64,000 nt of DNA from Azonexus sp. (GTDB taxonomy: Bacteria > Pseudomonadota > Gammaproteobacteria > Burkholderiales > Rhodocyclaceae): positions 1 to 64,000 of the forward strand of contig JAIRKE010000001.1 of the NCBI GenBank assembly GCA_031260295.1. Direction: 5' to 3'. The translations under genes and the position numbers were made by a program. Shown here piece by piece: positions 27,035 to 37,749 of the stretch. The first letter of the stretch is position 1, and every line of letters starts with the position of its first letter. The notes under the pieces are model-generated. The model worked only from the letters and a program-made list of their open reading frames with translations, ran no database searches and was not told the DNA's origin.

Positions 27035-27144
27035 GGGGCGCGATTATCGCATTCAACGATCGCTGACTTTCGTGTCAACCGAATCGAAATCGCGTCGTTA
27101 TTCGCAACATGGTGCTGGCGCACCGAACTTCTACGGAGAACCAA

Positions 27145-27423
27145 ATGGGTAGTCTGAGCAACGAATCCTTCGAACAATTCCTGGATTCCCTGAAAGAGGC
27201 TGGCATTGCAATTTCCAATGAGGCTGAATTGCGCGAGCGGCTGGCGGAAGCCCAGCGTTGGCGTTACGCTTTTCAGACACTCGCCGCCAATGGCAAGACC
27301 ATCGGCATCTGTTTCGAAGACCGTTCGCAAGGCAGCAACGAAGCTGAGATCGAGCGCGCCTTCAATGAATTCTCGTTTTCCGAAAAGAGCCGTGCTGTCT
27401 TTTCAGCCAGCCTCAAGCACTGA
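27145..27423 (+). CDS. Small conserved-looking hypothetical protein
   Basis: 92 residues, no recognised domain. ATG 27145 follows a GGAGAACC Shine-Dalgarno; an in-frame start at 27109 would add 12 residues. The composition is acidic and helical (NESFEQFLDSLKEAG, then EAELRERLAEAQRWRYAFQT) with no signal peptide or membrane segment. Codon use fits its neighbours and a strong terminator follows, so it is likely real and monocistronic. Function unknown. Confidence 0.7.
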   Translation: MGSLSNESFEQFLDSLKEAGIAISNEAELRERLAEAQRWRYAFQTLAANGKTIGICFEDRSQGSNEAEIERAFNEFSFSEKSRAVFSASLKH

Positions 27424-27470
27424 CCGGTATTTGCTGTCGCCGCCTTGCACAATGGCGGGCAGGTAAAAAG

Positions 27471-27498
27471 AAACGGGCGCCGTAGCGGCGCCCGTTTT
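27471..27498. terminator. Bidirectional rho-independent terminator
   Basis: AAACGGGCGCCG (27471-27482) and CGGCGCCCGTTT (27486-27497) form a perfect 12-bp stem around TAG. A T run follows on the plus strand and an A-rich run precedes it, so it can serve both the small plus-strand gene and ettA. Confidence 0.92.
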
Positions 27499-27529
27499 AC
27501 GTCTACCCTGTCGCGGCAGGGCGCTGCGT

Positions 27530-29194
<1,665 letters not shown>

Positions 29195-29409
29195 GAAACT
29201 GTCCGAAAACGATGAAAGGGCGACAGTGTACCCAAGAGTGCGCCCAAAAACAGCCGGGCGCGGATACTTGCTCAGGCGGCGATTTATTATCGCTTTGATT
29301 TATTTATTGTTGTTGATCGCCAGGATGTGTCGTTTGGCATAAACGGGAGGCTGGCCAAATTGATCGAAAAGGCTAAACTACCGTTCCTATTTCCTTTCCA
29401 GCGCTTGGG

Positions 29410-30816
29410 ATGATTCGAATTTCCTTTCGCCAGGGCATGCTGGCGGGCGTTGCCCTCATTGTGCTGTTGCTTGGCGGCGTGGCTTTGCGTAGCTGGATGC
29501 TGGTCGAAACGCTGGTCGAGCAGAATCGCCGCAACAGCGAGCAGGCGATTCTGTTGACGGCCGCGATCCAGGAATTGGCCGAGCGCAGCGTCGATATCGA
29601 GCGCAGCGCGCGGCAATATCTGGTGCTTGAGGATCCACTGTTTCGCCAGCGTTTCGATGAACACCTGAGCCAGTCGCTGGTACTCGTCGATCGCCTCGAC
29701 AGCTTGACAGCCGAGCCTCTGACGCCCTTTCTCGGCGGTTGGCGGATGGTCGCCGCGGCGTTGCGTGGTGGCCTTGACAAGCGGATTGGCAGGGATGAGC
29801 TGGCGCCTTTCCTGGCACGCCTGATGGAATTGAACGATTTGCTCAAGCAGGCCGGTCAGCGCTGGATCGAAAGCCGGAACACGCATTTGCTCGGCGAATT
29901 GGAAGCGCATCGTTTGCGCCTGGGGGGGCAGATTCTGCTGGCCTTGGGCGGCGCCTTGCTGGTCGCGCTGGCCATGGGCTGGTGGCTGGTCCGCCCCGTG
30001 CGGCAACTGGAGCGGGCCATCGGCCGCCTTGGCGCCAGTCGTTTCGACGAGGCCGTGCAGGTCGGCGGGCCGGACGATCTGCGCCAGCTCGGCCGCCGCC
30101 TGGACTGGCTGCGCCAGCGCCTGGCCGATCTGGAGGCCGATCGGGAGCAGGCGCTGCGTCATGTTTCGCACGAATTGAAAACGCCGCTGACGGCGCTGAA
30201 GGAAGGCATTGCCTTGTTGCGCGAGGAAGTTCCCGGGCCGTTGGGGGAAAATCAGCGCGAGGTCGTCGATATCCTGCAACATAATGTGCATGGTTTGCAG
30301 CGCCAGATCGAAAGCCTGCTCAGCCTTAACGGGACGGCTTTCGAGGCGCGCAAGCTGCATCTGGAAAGCGGCGATCCGCACAAGGTTCTGGCCGGCGTGG
30401 TCAAGCGCCGCGAATTGCATGCCCAGTCGCGGCAGGTGAGTGTTGTCGTCGAGGCGCCGGCCTCGGGTCCGGCGCTGATCGATGCCGACAAGCTGGCCGT
30501 GGCGCTCGACAACTTGCTGTCGAACGCCATCGATTTCAGTCCCGAAGGCGGCGAGGTCAGGCTGGTTCTGGCGCGCTCCGAAGGCGTGCTGCGTTTCGAA
30601 TGCATCGACCAGGGACCGGGGGTGGCGCCGGAAGATCGCCAGCGTATCTTTGATCCCTTCGTTCAGGGCAAACGCGAGGCGCCGCTGCCGCGCCAGGGCA
30701 GCGGCGTCGGTTTATCCATCGTGCGCGAACTGGTTGGCGCCATGGGGGGCGTGGTGGCGGTGATGCCAGTCGAACGGGGAGGGCATTTTATTGTGGAAAT
30801 ACCGGATGAAAATTGA
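29410..30816 (+). CDS. glrK: Sensor histidine kinase GlrK (QseE-like)
   Basis: Inner-membrane sensor kinase of 468 residues. N-terminal helix (about 10-30), a periplasmic sensor of about 140 residues, second helix (GGALLVALAMGWWLV, about 178-196), HAMP (about 197-245), HisKA with phospho-acceptor His in ALRHVSHELKTPLTALKEG, and HATPase_c with ALDNLLSNAIDFSPEGG, DQGPGVAPEDRQRIF and RQGSGVGLSIVREL. The glrK-qseG-glrR order identifies the GlrK/QseE system that senses envelope state. Its end overlaps qseG by 11 bases. Confidence 0.93.
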   Translation: MIRISFRQGMLAGVALIVLLLGGVALRSWMLVETLVEQNRRNSEQAILLTAAIQELAERSVDIERSARQYLVLEDPLFRQRFDEHLSQSLVLVDRLDSLTAEPLTPFLGGWRMVAAALRGGLDKRIGRDELAPFLARLMELNDLLKQAGQRWIESRNTHLLGELEAHRLRLGGQILLALGGALLVALAMGWWLVRPVRQLERAIGRLGASRFDEAVQVGGPDDLRQLGRRLDWLRQRLADLEADREQALRHVSHELKTPLTALKEGIALLREEVPGPLGENQREVVDILQHNVHGLQRQIESLLSLNGTAFEARKLHLESGDPHKVLAGVVKRRELHAQSRQVSVVVEAPASGPALIDADKLAVALDNLLSNAIDFSPEGGEVRLVLARSEGVLRFECIDQGPGVAPEDRQRIFDPFVQGKREAPLPRQGSGVGLSIVRELVGAMGGVVAVMPVERGGHFIVEIPDEN

Positions 30817-31414
30817 CTTCCCAGAACGGGCGGCGCTTGGCCGCCGCCGATCGATCAGTATCCTGAGCCTGCTTGCGCTGTTGGCGGCCGGTTGCGCCCA
30901 GACGCCAGCGCCGGCGAGCCACGCGCCGGCCGTCGAAACACCACGCGTCGCGCCGCCCTTGGCCTACTACCAATTGCTGGGTCGCCTGAATGCAGCCGAA
31001 CTGGCCAGGGAACGCAGCCTTCTGGCAACCTTGCCGGCCGAGCCGGCGAACCAGATCCGTCTGGCCATGGCGCTTGGCCATCCGCTTGGCCAAGCCGATA
31101 CCGCCAAAGCCTTGGCGCTGGTCGAGCAAATCTTGCGCTCGAACGAGCCGGCCGCCGTCGAATTGCACCCCTTGGCGCAATTGCTGGCCGATCAGTACGG
31201 CGAGCGTTTGCGCCTCGACAACGAGCGCCAGCGCCTCGATAACGAACGCCTGCGTCAGGAAGGAGCGCTGGAGCGTCAAGGCCAGTTGCTCAAGGAAAGC
31301 CAGCGCAAGGCCCAGGAACTCCAGGAAAAGCTCAAGAGCCTGGCCGATATCGAGCGCAGCCTGTCGGCGCCTCGGCCGCGAGTGGAGCAAGGCGCCCAAG
31401 GAGGCCAGCGATGA
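30806..31414 (+). CDS. qseG: QseG-like outer-membrane lipoprotein
   Basis: 202-residue lipoprotein encoded between kinase and regulator. ATG 30806 starts inside glrK; a basic N-terminus leads to SILSLLALLAAGCAQTPAP with lipobox Cys about residue 30. A helical domain follows, ending in a coiled coil (about 130-185: RLRLDNERQRLDNERLRQEG). QseG in enterobacteria interacts with the QseE sensor; the position supports that role here. Four bases overlap glrR. Confidence 0.85.
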   Translation: MKIDFPERAALGRRRSISILSLLALLAAGCAQTPAPASHAPAVETPRVAPPLAYYQLLGRLNAAELARERSLLATLPAEPANQIRLAMALGHPLGQADTAKALALVEQILRSNEPAAVELHPLAQLLADQYGERLRLDNERQRLDNERLRQEGALERQGQLLKESQRKAQELQEKLKSLADIERSLSAPRPRVEQGAQGGQR

Positions 31415-32805
31415 CGGCGGACGGCGCCCATATTCTGGTCGTCGACGACGACGAGGACATTCTCCGGCTGCTGGCGATCCGCCTGAAAGCGCGCGGTTTC
31501 AAGGTGTCGGCGGTGGGTTCGGCGGAAGAGGCGCTGGCCCGGATTGCCGTTGAGGCGCCACGGGTCGTCGTCAGCGACGTTCGTCTGCCGGGCCGCGACG
31601 GGCTGGCGCTGTTCGAGGAAATCCGCGCCACCCGGCCCAGCCTGCCGGTCATCCTGTTGACCGCGCACGGCACCATACCCGATGCCGTGGCGGCCACCTC
31701 GAAAGGGGTGTTCGGCTACCTGACCAAACCCTTCGACAGCCAGACGCTGCTGGCCAAGATCGACCAGGCGCTCAACCTCTCGACGCCGGGATTGGCTTCC
31801 GACAAGCGGACCACCAACAGCACCGGAACGGCGGGCGACTGGCTCGAAGGCATCGTTTTTTGCAGCAACCGCATGGCCGAACTGATGGCCGAGGCGCGCA
31901 TGGTCGCCCAATCCGACGCCAGCATCCTCATCCGGGGCGAAAGCGGCACCGGCAAGGAAATTCTCGCGCGCGCCATCCATCGCGCCAGCCCGCGCGCCGG
32001 TGGCCCTTTCGTCGCCATCAATTGCGGCGCCATTCCCGAGCAATTGCTGGAATCCGAACTGTTCGGCCACGTCAAGGGCGCCTTCACCGGCGCCGCTACC
32101 AGCCGCGTCGGCCTGATCCAGGAGGCCAATCGCGGCACGCTGTTCCTCGACGAAATCGGCGACATGCCGCTGTCGCTGCAAGTCAAGCTGCTGCGCGTCT
32201 TGCAGGAGCGGGTCGTGCGCCCGGTCGGGGCGACCCGCGCCGAGCCGGTCGATGTCCGCCTGCTCTCGGCCACCCACCGCGATCTCGATGCCGCCATGGC
32301 CGAGGGGCAGTTCCGCGAAGACCTCTATTACCGGCTCGACGTCGTGTCGCTGACCCTGCCGCCGCTGGACGAGCGGCGGGAGGACATCCCGATGCTGGCC
32401 GCCCATTTCGTCCAGCAGGTTGCCGCCAAATACGGCAAGCCGATCACCGGCTTCGCGCCGGATGCGCTCGAAGCCCTGGCCGCCGCTTCCTGGCCGGGCA
32501 ACGTCCGGCAACTCTACAACGTGGTCGAGCAAAGCTGTGCCTTGACTTCGACGCCGCTGATACCGCTGTCGCTGGTTCAGCGGGCGCTCCGCGTGCCGGC
32601 CATGGAAACCCTGAACTACGCCGAGGCCAAGCAGCGTTTCGAGCGCAATTATCTGGTTCAGCTGCTCAAACTGACCGACGGCAACGTTGCCGACGCCGCC
32701 CGGATTGCCGATCGCAACCGCACCGAGTTCTATCGCCTGTTGCAGAAACACGACCTGACGCCAGCCATGTTCCGGGGCGAGGGCGTGGGCGGCGGCGAAC
32801 GATAG
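31411..32805 (+). CDS. glrR: Sigma-54-dependent response regulator GlrR (QseF-like)
   Basis: 464-residue NtrC-family activator. Receiver domain (about 8-120) with the acidic pocket VVDDDED and phospho-Asp in VVVSDVRLPGRDG; AAA+ domain with Walker A IRGESGTGKEILARAI, sigma-54 loop GAFTGA, Walker B GTLFLDEIGDMPLSLQVKLL; C-terminal Fis-type helix-turn-helix (GNVADAARIADRNRTEFYRL). Target promoters must use sigma-54; in enterobacteria the regulon includes the glmY sRNA, not seen here. Translationally coupled to qseG. Confidence 0.95.
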   Translation: MTADGAHILVVDDDEDILRLLAIRLKARGFKVSAVGSAEEALARIAVEAPRVVVSDVRLPGRDGLALFEEIRATRPSLPVILLTAHGTIPDAVAATSKGVFGYLTKPFDSQTLLAKIDQALNLSTPGLASDKRTTNSTGTAGDWLEGIVFCSNRMAELMAEARMVAQSDASILIRGESGTGKEILARAIHRASPRAGGPFVAINCGAIPEQLLESELFGHVKGAFTGAATSRVGLIQEANRGTLFLDEIGDMPLSLQVKLLRVLQERVVRPVGATRAEPVDVRLLSATHRDLDAAMAEGQFREDLYYRLDVVSLTLPPLDERREDIPMLAAHFVQQVAAKYGKPITGFAPDALEALAAASWPGNVRQLYNVVEQSCALTSTPLIPLSLVQRALRVPAMETLNYAEAKQRFERNYLVQLLKLTDGNVADAARIADRNRTEFYRLLQKHDLTPAMFRGEGVGGGER

Positions 32806-32833
32806 TTGGCTGTTGGCGGCAGCGAATGAACGC

Positions 32834-33118
32834 TCAATCTGTTGCCAGCGTTGCCAGCGTTGCCAGCGTTGCCAGCAGCGCCCCTTCATCGACGGTATCG
32901 CCCGCTGCGACATGCACTTCGACAACCCGCCCGGACCACGGCGAAGGAATGTCCAGCGCCACCTTGCCGGTTTCCAGCGTCAGGATCGTTTCGTCGCGCT
33001 CCACCCAGTCACCGACCTGTATCGCCAGTTCGAGAATGAAGACCGGACCGGCGGCGCAGGAGCCGCAACTTTGCCAGCATTCGGGAAAGCGGGGCATATG
33101 AATGGCGTGACGGGGCAT
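32834..33118 (-). CDS. Free-standing lipoyl-domain protein with a Cys-rich N-terminus
   Basis: 94-residue protein consisting mostly of one biotinyl/lipoyl attachment domain. The acceptor Lys is in TLETGKVALDIPSPWSGRVV (about 47-66), matching E2-type lipoyl domains more than biotin carriers (which have AMKM). No E2 catalytic domain follows. The N-terminal segment holds four cysteines, ECWQSCGSC, where normal lipoyl domains have none. The C-terminus is four LAT repeats coded by a 9-bp tandem repeat. Start uncertain (ATG 33118 or 33097); no clear ribosome-binding site. Partner enzyme unknown. Confidence 0.68.
   Translation of the reverse strand: MPRHAIHMPRFPECWQSCGSCAAGPVFILELAIQVGDWVERDETILTLETGKVALDIPSPWSGRVVEVHVAAGDTVDEGALLATLATLATLATD
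32841..32876. repeat. Four tandem 9-bp repeats at the 3' end of the lipoyl gene
   Basis: GTTGCCAGC occurs four times head to tail (32841, 32850, 32859, 32868). On the minus strand each unit encodes Leu-Ala-Thr. Since the unit is a multiple of three, copy-number change would lengthen or shorten the protein tail without frameshift. Confidence 0.93.
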
Positions 33119-33186
33119 GGATGGAAGGATTCAGGTAGCAGCATGCGCGATCATAAAGCAGCTTGCCCGGGGCAGCTTTCCGGAAA

Positions 33187-33219
33187 ATAGCTGACAAATT
33201 CAGTCAGGTTTTTTAAAAT
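33187..33219 (+). promoter_or_regulatory. cysE promoter overlapped by a type 1 IscR-like box
   Basis: CTGACA (33191-33196) and TAAAAT (33214-33219) are 17 bases apart. A 25-base stretch at 33187-33211, with halves ATAGCTGAC and AGTCAGGTTT, matches the E. coli type 1 IscR consensus at 23 of 25 positions by hand count. IscR with its 2Fe-2S cluster would cover the -35 and spacer and so repress cysE. Confidence 0.68.
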
Positions 33220-33250
33220 TGCTTTTTTTGGGCAAGGGAGATCGGGCTTC

Positions 33251-34006
33251 ATGTTCCGGGTGTTGAACGAGGATATCCGCGCGGTTTTCGGCCGCGATCC
33301 GGCGGCGCGTTCCTTCTGGGAAGTCCTGACCTGTTACCCGGGCATCCACGCCCTGATCCTGCACCGTTTCGCGCACTGGCTGTGGGGCTATCGCCTGCGC
33401 TGGCTGGCGCGTTTCGTCGGCTATCTCGCGCGCTTCGCCACCGGTATTGAAATCCATCCGGCGGCACAGATTGGCCGGCGCTTTTTCATCGATCACGGCA
33501 TGGGCGTGGTCATTGGCGAAACCGCCGAGATCGGCGACGACGTGACGCTCTATCACGGTGTCACGCTGGGCGGCACGTCATGGAACAAGGGCAAGCGCCA
33601 TCCGACGCTGGGCGATGGCGTGGTCGTCGGCGCCGGGGCCAAGGTGCTCGGGCCGATCACCATTGCCGCCGGGGCCAGGGTCGGTTCCAACGCAGTGGTC
33701 ACCAAGCCGGTGCCGGCCGGGGCCACCGCCGTCGGCAATCCGGCGCGGATCATCGACCATTCGGAGGAGGGCCGGCAGCGTGAGGCGCAGGCCGAAAAAA
33801 TGGGTTTTTCCGCTTACGCTGTCGGCGGCGACCAGGACGATCCGCTGGTCAAGGCCATCCACGGCCTGCTCGATCATGCCGCCGAAACCGACCGCCGGCT
33901 GGAATCGCTGCTGCGCGCGCTCGACGCCCAGGGGGTCAAGTGCGACAAGGATGTACAGGCGGCAGACGGTTTCGATCCGCAATACCTGAGCAAAATAGTT
34001 GACTAA
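33251..34006 (+). CDS. cysE: Serine O-acetyltransferase
   Basis: Acetylates serine with acetyl-CoA, committing it to cysteine synthesis. 251 residues of the shorter EpsC-like type. The left-handed beta-helix begins near residue 70; active-site blocks are [20 protein letters not shown] (His/Asp), [20 protein letters not shown] and [13 protein letters not shown]. The C-terminal tail (about 175-251) is longer than usual. It lies directly before iscR, with the iscR promoter overlapping its last codons, and its own promoter bears an IscR-like box. This couples cysteine supply to Fe-S assembly. Confidence 0.96.
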   Translation: MFRVLNEDIRAVFGRDPAARSFWEVLTCYPGIHALILHRFAHWLWGYRLRWLARFVGYLARFATGIEIHPAAQIGRRFFIDHGMGVVIGETAEIGDDVTLYHGVTLGGTSWNKGKRHPTLGDGVVVGAGAKVLGPITIAAGARVGSNAVVTKPVPAGATAVGNPARIIDHSEEGRQREAQAEKMGFSAYAVGGDQDDPLVKAIHGLLDHAAETDRRLESLLRALDAQGVKCDKDVQAADGFDPQYLSKIVD

Positions 34007-34048
34007 TTTTGTCTGGTTTGTTTATAGTTGACTACAACACTGGGTTAT
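33995..34048 (+). promoter_or_regulatory. iscR promoter with two type 1 IscR-like boxes
   Basis: Box 1 (33995-34019, beginning ATAGTTGACTA) and box 2 (34024-34048, beginning ATAGTTGACT and ending GGGTTAT) match the type 1 consensus at about 22 and 21 of 25 positions. The promoter TTGACT (33999-34004), 18-base spacer, TATAGT (34023-34028) lies across both, so holo-IscR should shut off its own operon. The first box overlaps the cysE stop codon. Confidence 0.82.
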
Positions 34049-34064
34049 TGACCGGAGTACTGCA

Positions 34065-34568
34065 ATGCGTTTGACTACCAAAGGTCGCTTCGCCGTTACT
34101 GCCATGATGGATCTAGCCCTGCGCGGGGCGGAGGGGCCGGTTGCGCTGGCCGGCATCAGCGAGCGGCAGAAGATTTCGCTTTCCTATCTCGAACAACTGT
34201 TCGGCAAGTTGCGCCGCTGCAAGCTGGTCGATAGCGTGCGCGGCCCCGGCGGCGGCTACTGTATTGCCCGGCCGCTGAACCAGGTGACGGTGGCCGACAT
34301 CATCCGCGCCGTGGACGAACAACTCGACGCCACCCAATGCGGTGGCCGCGAGAACTGCCACGGCGAGCATCCTTGCATGACGCACGACCTGTGGTCGACG
34401 CTCAATTCAAAGATGTTCGATTACCTCGCCTCGGTGACGCTGGGTGAACTGGTTGAGCGGCAGAAGCTGAAGCTAGCCGCCCAGTCGTCGGTCGCCATCG
34501 AGGACAAGCGTCTTGGCCCGCAGCCACGTCTGCGCGGTACACGGGAAAAGGCCGCTGCGGCCGCCTGA
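34065..34568 (+). CDS. iscR: Fe-S cluster regulator IscR
   Basis: Rrf2-family repressor that senses Fe-S status with a 2Fe-2S cluster. 167 residues; winged helix MRLTTKGRFAVTAMMDLALR and KISLSYLEQLFGKLRR, with cluster ligands Cys92, Cys98, Cys104 and His107 in the same positions as the E. coli protein (QCGGRENCHGEHPCMTHDLW). The wing residue Glu that sets sequence specificity is in the SYLEQLF helix. First gene of the isc operon, autorepressed through the two boxes in front of it. Confidence 0.97.
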   Translation: MRLTTKGRFAVTAMMDLALRGAEGPVALAGISERQKISLSYLEQLFGKLRRCKLVDSVRGPGGGYCIARPLNQVTVADIIRAVDEQLDATQCGGRENCHGEHPCMTHDLWSTLNSKMFDYLASVTLGELVERQKLKLAAQSSVAIEDKRLGPQPRLRGTREKAAAAA

Positions 34569-34573
34569 TCGCC

Positions 34574-35731
34574 ATGTTCCAGCCCATCTATCTCGACCAC
34601 AACGCCACCACGCCGCTCGCTCCGGCCGTACTGGCGGCCATGCTGCCGTGGCTGGAAAGCCTGTGCGGCAATGCGTCGAGCCGGCACGAGTACGGGCGGC
34701 GGGCGCGCCAAGCGGTCGACGAGGCGCGGCAGAAGGTGGCAGCCGCGCTCGGCGCGCATCCGACCGAAGTGGTTTTTGTCAGCGGCGGCAGCGAGGCCAA
34801 CAACCTGTTCGTCAAGGGCGCGGCGGCCAGTCGCAAGGCTGGTGTCATCGCCGTCAGCGCTGTCGAGCATCCTTGCGTGTTGAAGCCGGCGGTGCAATTG
34901 GCCCGGCAAGGCTGGACGCTGCGCGAAATAGCGGTCGACGGTGCCGGGCGCATCGACGGCGAGGATTATCTGCGCGCCCTGCAAACGAAGCCGGCCCTGG
35001 TGTCGGTGATGGCGGCCAACAACGAGACCGGTGTGGTGCACGATGTTGCCGCGCTGGCTGCGGCGGCCCGCGCCACCGGTGCCTGGTTCCACAGTGACGC
35101 GGTGCAGGCCTTTGGTAAGTTACCGCTCGATTTCCGCACGCTGAATGCCGCTGGCGTGCATGCGCTGACCGTGTCGGCGCACAAGATCAACGGCCCGAAG
35201 GGCGCCGCGGCGCTGATCGTCGACAAGCGCGTCGAGTTGCAGCCGCAGATCGCCGGTGGCGGTCACGAGCGCGGCCTGCGTTCAGGTACCGAGAACGTGC
35301 CGGCCATCGTCGGTTTCGGCGTTGCCGCGGAACTTGCGGCGCAAGGCCTTGCCGAACGGGCGGAACGTCTGCGTAGCCTGCGCGAGCGTCTGGAATCCGG
35401 CTTGGCGGCGCTGGGCGCCCATGTTTTCGCCGCGTCGGCCGAGCGCCTGCCCAATACCACCTGTTTCGCTTTCCGCGATATCGATGGCGAGACGCTGGTC
35501 GGCAAGCTCGACCGCGCGGGTTTTGCCGTGGCCAGCGGCGCTGCCTGTTCCAGTGCCAATCCGGAGCCGTCGCACGTGTTGCGGGCGATGGGCGTGGCGC
35601 CGGAATTCGCCCGCGGCGCGGTACGGGTCAGCCTCGGTACCGGTAACGAGGTCGCCGATATCGAACAATTCATCAATGCCGTGCAGGTTACAGTCGGACG
35701 CCTGCACGAACTGACGGCAATGGCCGTCTGA
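34574..35731 (+). CDS. Second cysteine desulfurase (NifS/IscS-like), upstream of iscS
   Basis: PLP-dependent class V aminotransferase fold, 385 residues. PLP Lys is in [16 protein letters not shown]; the active-site Cys loop is [17 protein letters not shown], a class I (IscS/NifS) type loop. Starts [17 protein letters not shown]. It differs from the next gene throughout and lacks the long conserved IscS C-terminus that contacts IscU. Located between iscR and iscS, so it is under the same control. It may be a NifS-type helper supplying sulfur to a different scaffold, or a partly redundant IscS; which is not shown by sequence. Confidence 0.93.
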   Translation: MFQPIYLDHNATTPLAPAVLAAMLPWLESLCGNASSRHEYGRRARQAVDEARQKVAAALGAHPTEVVFVSGGSEANNLFVKGAAASRKAGVIAVSAVEHPCVLKPAVQLARQGWTLREIAVDGAGRIDGEDYLRALQTKPALVSVMAANNETGVVHDVAALAAAARATGAWFHSDAVQAFGKLPLDFRTLNAAGVHALTVSAHKINGPKGAAALIVDKRVELQPQIAGGGHERGLRSGTENVPAIVGFGVAAELAAQGLAERAERLRSLRERLESGLAALGAHVFAASAERLPNTTCFAFRDIDGETLVGKLDRAGFAVASGAACSSANPEPSHVLRAMGVAPEFARGAVRVSLGTGNEVADIEQFINAVQVTVGRLHELTAMAV

Positions 35732-35757
35732 ATAACCCGACCCTAGCGAGAATGACG

Positions 35758-36969
35758 ATGAAACTGCCCATCTACCTGGATTACTCGGCGACCAGTCCGG
35801 TCGATCCGCGCGTTGCCGAAAAAATGATTCCTTATCTGTGCGAGCTCTACGGCAATCCGGCCTCGCGTTCGCACAGCTTCGGCTGGGTGGCCGACGCGGC
35901 GGTGGAAGAGGCGCGCGAGCAGGTCGCGGCGCTGGTCAATGCCGATCCGAAGGAAATCGTCTGGACTTCCGGGGCCACCGAGTCCAACAATCTCGCCATC
36001 AAGGGCGCCGCCAATTTCTACGCCGGCACCAAGGGCAAGCACATCATCACCGTCAAGACCGAGCACAAGGCCGTGCTCGACACCGTGCGTGAGCTGGAGC
36101 GCCAGGGCTTCGAGGCTACCTATCTCGATGTCCAGGCCAACGGCCTGCTCGACCTGGAGGTGTTCAAGGCGGCGATCCGTCCGGACACCGTGCTGGCCTC
36201 GGTGATGTTCGTCAACAACGAGATTGGCGTCGTCCAGCCGATCGCCGAGCTGGGCGAGATTTGCCGCGAGAAGGGCGTGATTTTCCACGTCGATGCCGCT
36301 CAGGCCACCGGCAAGGTCGACATCGACCTTGCCCAGCTCAAAGTCGACCTGATGAGTTTCTCGGCCCACAAGACCTACGGCCCGAAAGGCATCGGCGCCC
36401 TGTACGTGCGCCGCAAGCCGCGCGTTCGTCTTGAGGCACAGATGCACGGTGGTGGTCACGAGCGCGGTTTCCGCTCCGGCACGCTGGCCGCGCACCAGAT
36501 TGTCGGCATGGGCGAGGCTTTCCGTTTGGCCAAGGAGGAAATGGCGGAAGAAAGCAAACAAATCAAAAAGTTGCGCGATAAACTTCTGAAAGGACTTGAA
36601 GATATTGAGGCGACCTACGTCAATGGCGACATGGTCCATCGTGTGCCGCACAACCTGAACATCAGCTTTGCCTACGTCGAAGGCGAATCGATGATGATGG
36701 CCATCAAGGACTTGGCGGTTTCCTCCGGTTCGGCCTGCACCTCGGCCAGCCTGGAACCGTCCTACGTGTTGCGGGCGCTCGGCCGCGACGACGAACTGGC
36801 GCACAGCTCGATCCGCTTCAGCATCGGCCGGTTTACGACTGAAGAAGAAGTCGATTACGTAATCAATCTATTGCACGCGAAAATTGGCAAGTTGCGGGAA
36901 CTATCGCCGCTATGGGAAATGGTGCAGGAAGGCATTGATTTGAGCACCGTTCAGTGGGCCGCCCATTGA
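35758..36969 (+). CDS. iscS: Cysteine desulfurase IscS
   Basis: Housekeeping sulfur donor for Fe-S clusters and tRNA thiolation. ATG 35758 gives [20 protein letters not shown] and is favoured because AGCGAG lies seven bases upstream; ATG 35752 adds two residues. 403 residues; PLP Lys in [17 protein letters not shown], catalytic Cys in [20 protein letters not shown], and the typical C-terminal tail around [19 protein letters not shown]. Followed after 45 bases by iscU. Close to E. coli IscS by eye. Confidence 0.97.
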   Translation: MKLPIYLDYSATSPVDPRVAEKMIPYLCELYGNPASRSHSFGWVADAAVEEAREQVAALVNADPKEIVWTSGATESNNLAIKGAANFYAGTKGKHIITVKTEHKAVLDTVRELERQGFEATYLDVQANGLLDLEVFKAAIRPDTVLASVMFVNNEIGVVQPIAELGEICREKGVIFHVDAAQATGKVDIDLAQLKVDLMSFSAHKTYGPKGIGALYVRRKPRVRLEAQMHGGGHERGFRSGTLAAHQIVGMGEAFRLAKEEMAEESKQIKKLRDKLLKGLEDIEATYVNGDMVHRVPHNLNISFAYVEGESMMMAIKDLAVSSGSACTSASLEPSYVLRALGRDDELAHSSIRFSIGRFTTEEEVDYVINLLHAKIGKLRELSPLWEMVQEGIDLSTVQWAAH

Positions 36970-37014
36970 GTCGTCTAGTGGCGGAAATGAACCACAGAAT
37001 TCAGGAGAAATAAC

Positions 37015-37398
37015 ATGAGCTATAGCGTAAAAGTCATCGACCATTATGAAAACCCGCGTAACGTCGGCTCCTTCAACAAGGAAGATGATGGCGTCGGTAC
37101 CGGTATGGTTGGTGCGCCGGCCTGCGGCGATGTGATGAAGCTGCAGATCAAGGTCAACAAGGCTGGCGTGATCGAGGATGCCAAGTTCAAGACCTACGGT
37201 TGCGGTTCGGCGATCGCCTCGTCGTCGCTGGTTACTGAGTGGGTCAAGGGCAAGACCGTCGACCAGGCGCTGACCATCAAAAATACCGAAATCGCCGAGG
37301 AACTGGCGTTGCCGCCGGTTAAAATCCATTGTTCGATCCTGGCCGAGGATGCCATCAAGGCAGCCGTCGCGGATTACAAGAAAAAGCACGGAGAATGA
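37015..37398 (+). CDS. iscU: Fe-S cluster scaffold IscU
   Basis: Scaffold on which clusters are built with IscS sulfur. 127 residues with the three cluster Cys at 37 (PACGDV), 63 ([10 protein letters not shown]) and 106 ([11 protein letters not shown]), plus Asp39. The HscA-binding motif LPPVK (99-103) directly precedes Cys106. AGGAGA Shine-Dalgarno before ATG 37015. The stop overlaps the iscA start. Confidence 0.98.
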   Translation: MSYSVKVIDHYENPRNVGSFNKEDDGVGTGMVGAPACGDVMKLQIKVNKAGVIEDAKFKTYGCGSAIASSSLVTEWVKGKTVDQALTIKNTEIAEELALPPVKIHCSILAEDAIKAAVADYKKKHGE

Positions 37399-37724
37399 GC
37401 ATGGGCGTCACTTTGACCGACACGGCGGCGAAACACGTCAACAATTTTCTGACCAAGCGTGGCAAGGGCATCGGCCTGCGCCTCGGCGTGCGGACTTCCG
37501 GTTGCTCCGGCATGGCCTACAAGCTGGAATTCGTCGACGAGGTGAATGAGGACGACCTGGTTTTTGAAAGTGCCGGCGTCAAGGTTGTTGTCGATGCCAA
37601 GAGCTTGCCTTACCTCGACGGTATGGAGTTGGATTTTGCCCGCGAGGGACTGAACGAGGGTTTCAAGTTCAATAACCCGAATGTTAAGGATCAGTGCGGT
37701 TGCGGCGAGTCCTTCAACGTGTGA
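37395..37724 (+). CDS. iscA: Fe-S carrier IscA
   Basis: A-type carrier that delivers clusters to apo-proteins. ATG 37395 overlaps the iscU stop (ATGA); ATG 37401 gives E. coli-like numbering with Cys35, Cys99 and Cys101 ([17 protein letters not shown] and QCGCGESF). 107-109 residues. Followed by an unusual 130-base gap with a hairpin before hscB. Confidence 0.97.
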   Translation: MSMGVTLTDTAAKHVNNFLTKRGKGIGLRLGVRTSGCSGMAYKLEFVDEVNEDDLVFESAGVKVVVDAKSLPYLDGMELDFAREGLNEGFKFNNPNVKDQCGCGESFNV

Positions 37725-37749
37725 GGTGCTGGCTCGGCGGGGCGTCGTT

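Noticed and set aside
32841-32876. Tandem repeats considered as a CRISPR or minisatellite
   Set aside because: Units are 9 bp, contiguous, without spacers, and read as Leu-Ala-Thr in the lipoyl gene. Kept as a coding repeat only.
31276-32925. 549-residue open frame on the minus strand
   Set aside because: Antisense to glrR, which has complete domain motifs; the antisense product has none.
35743-36804. 353-residue open frame on the minus strand
   Set aside because: Antisense to iscS, whose identity is certain.
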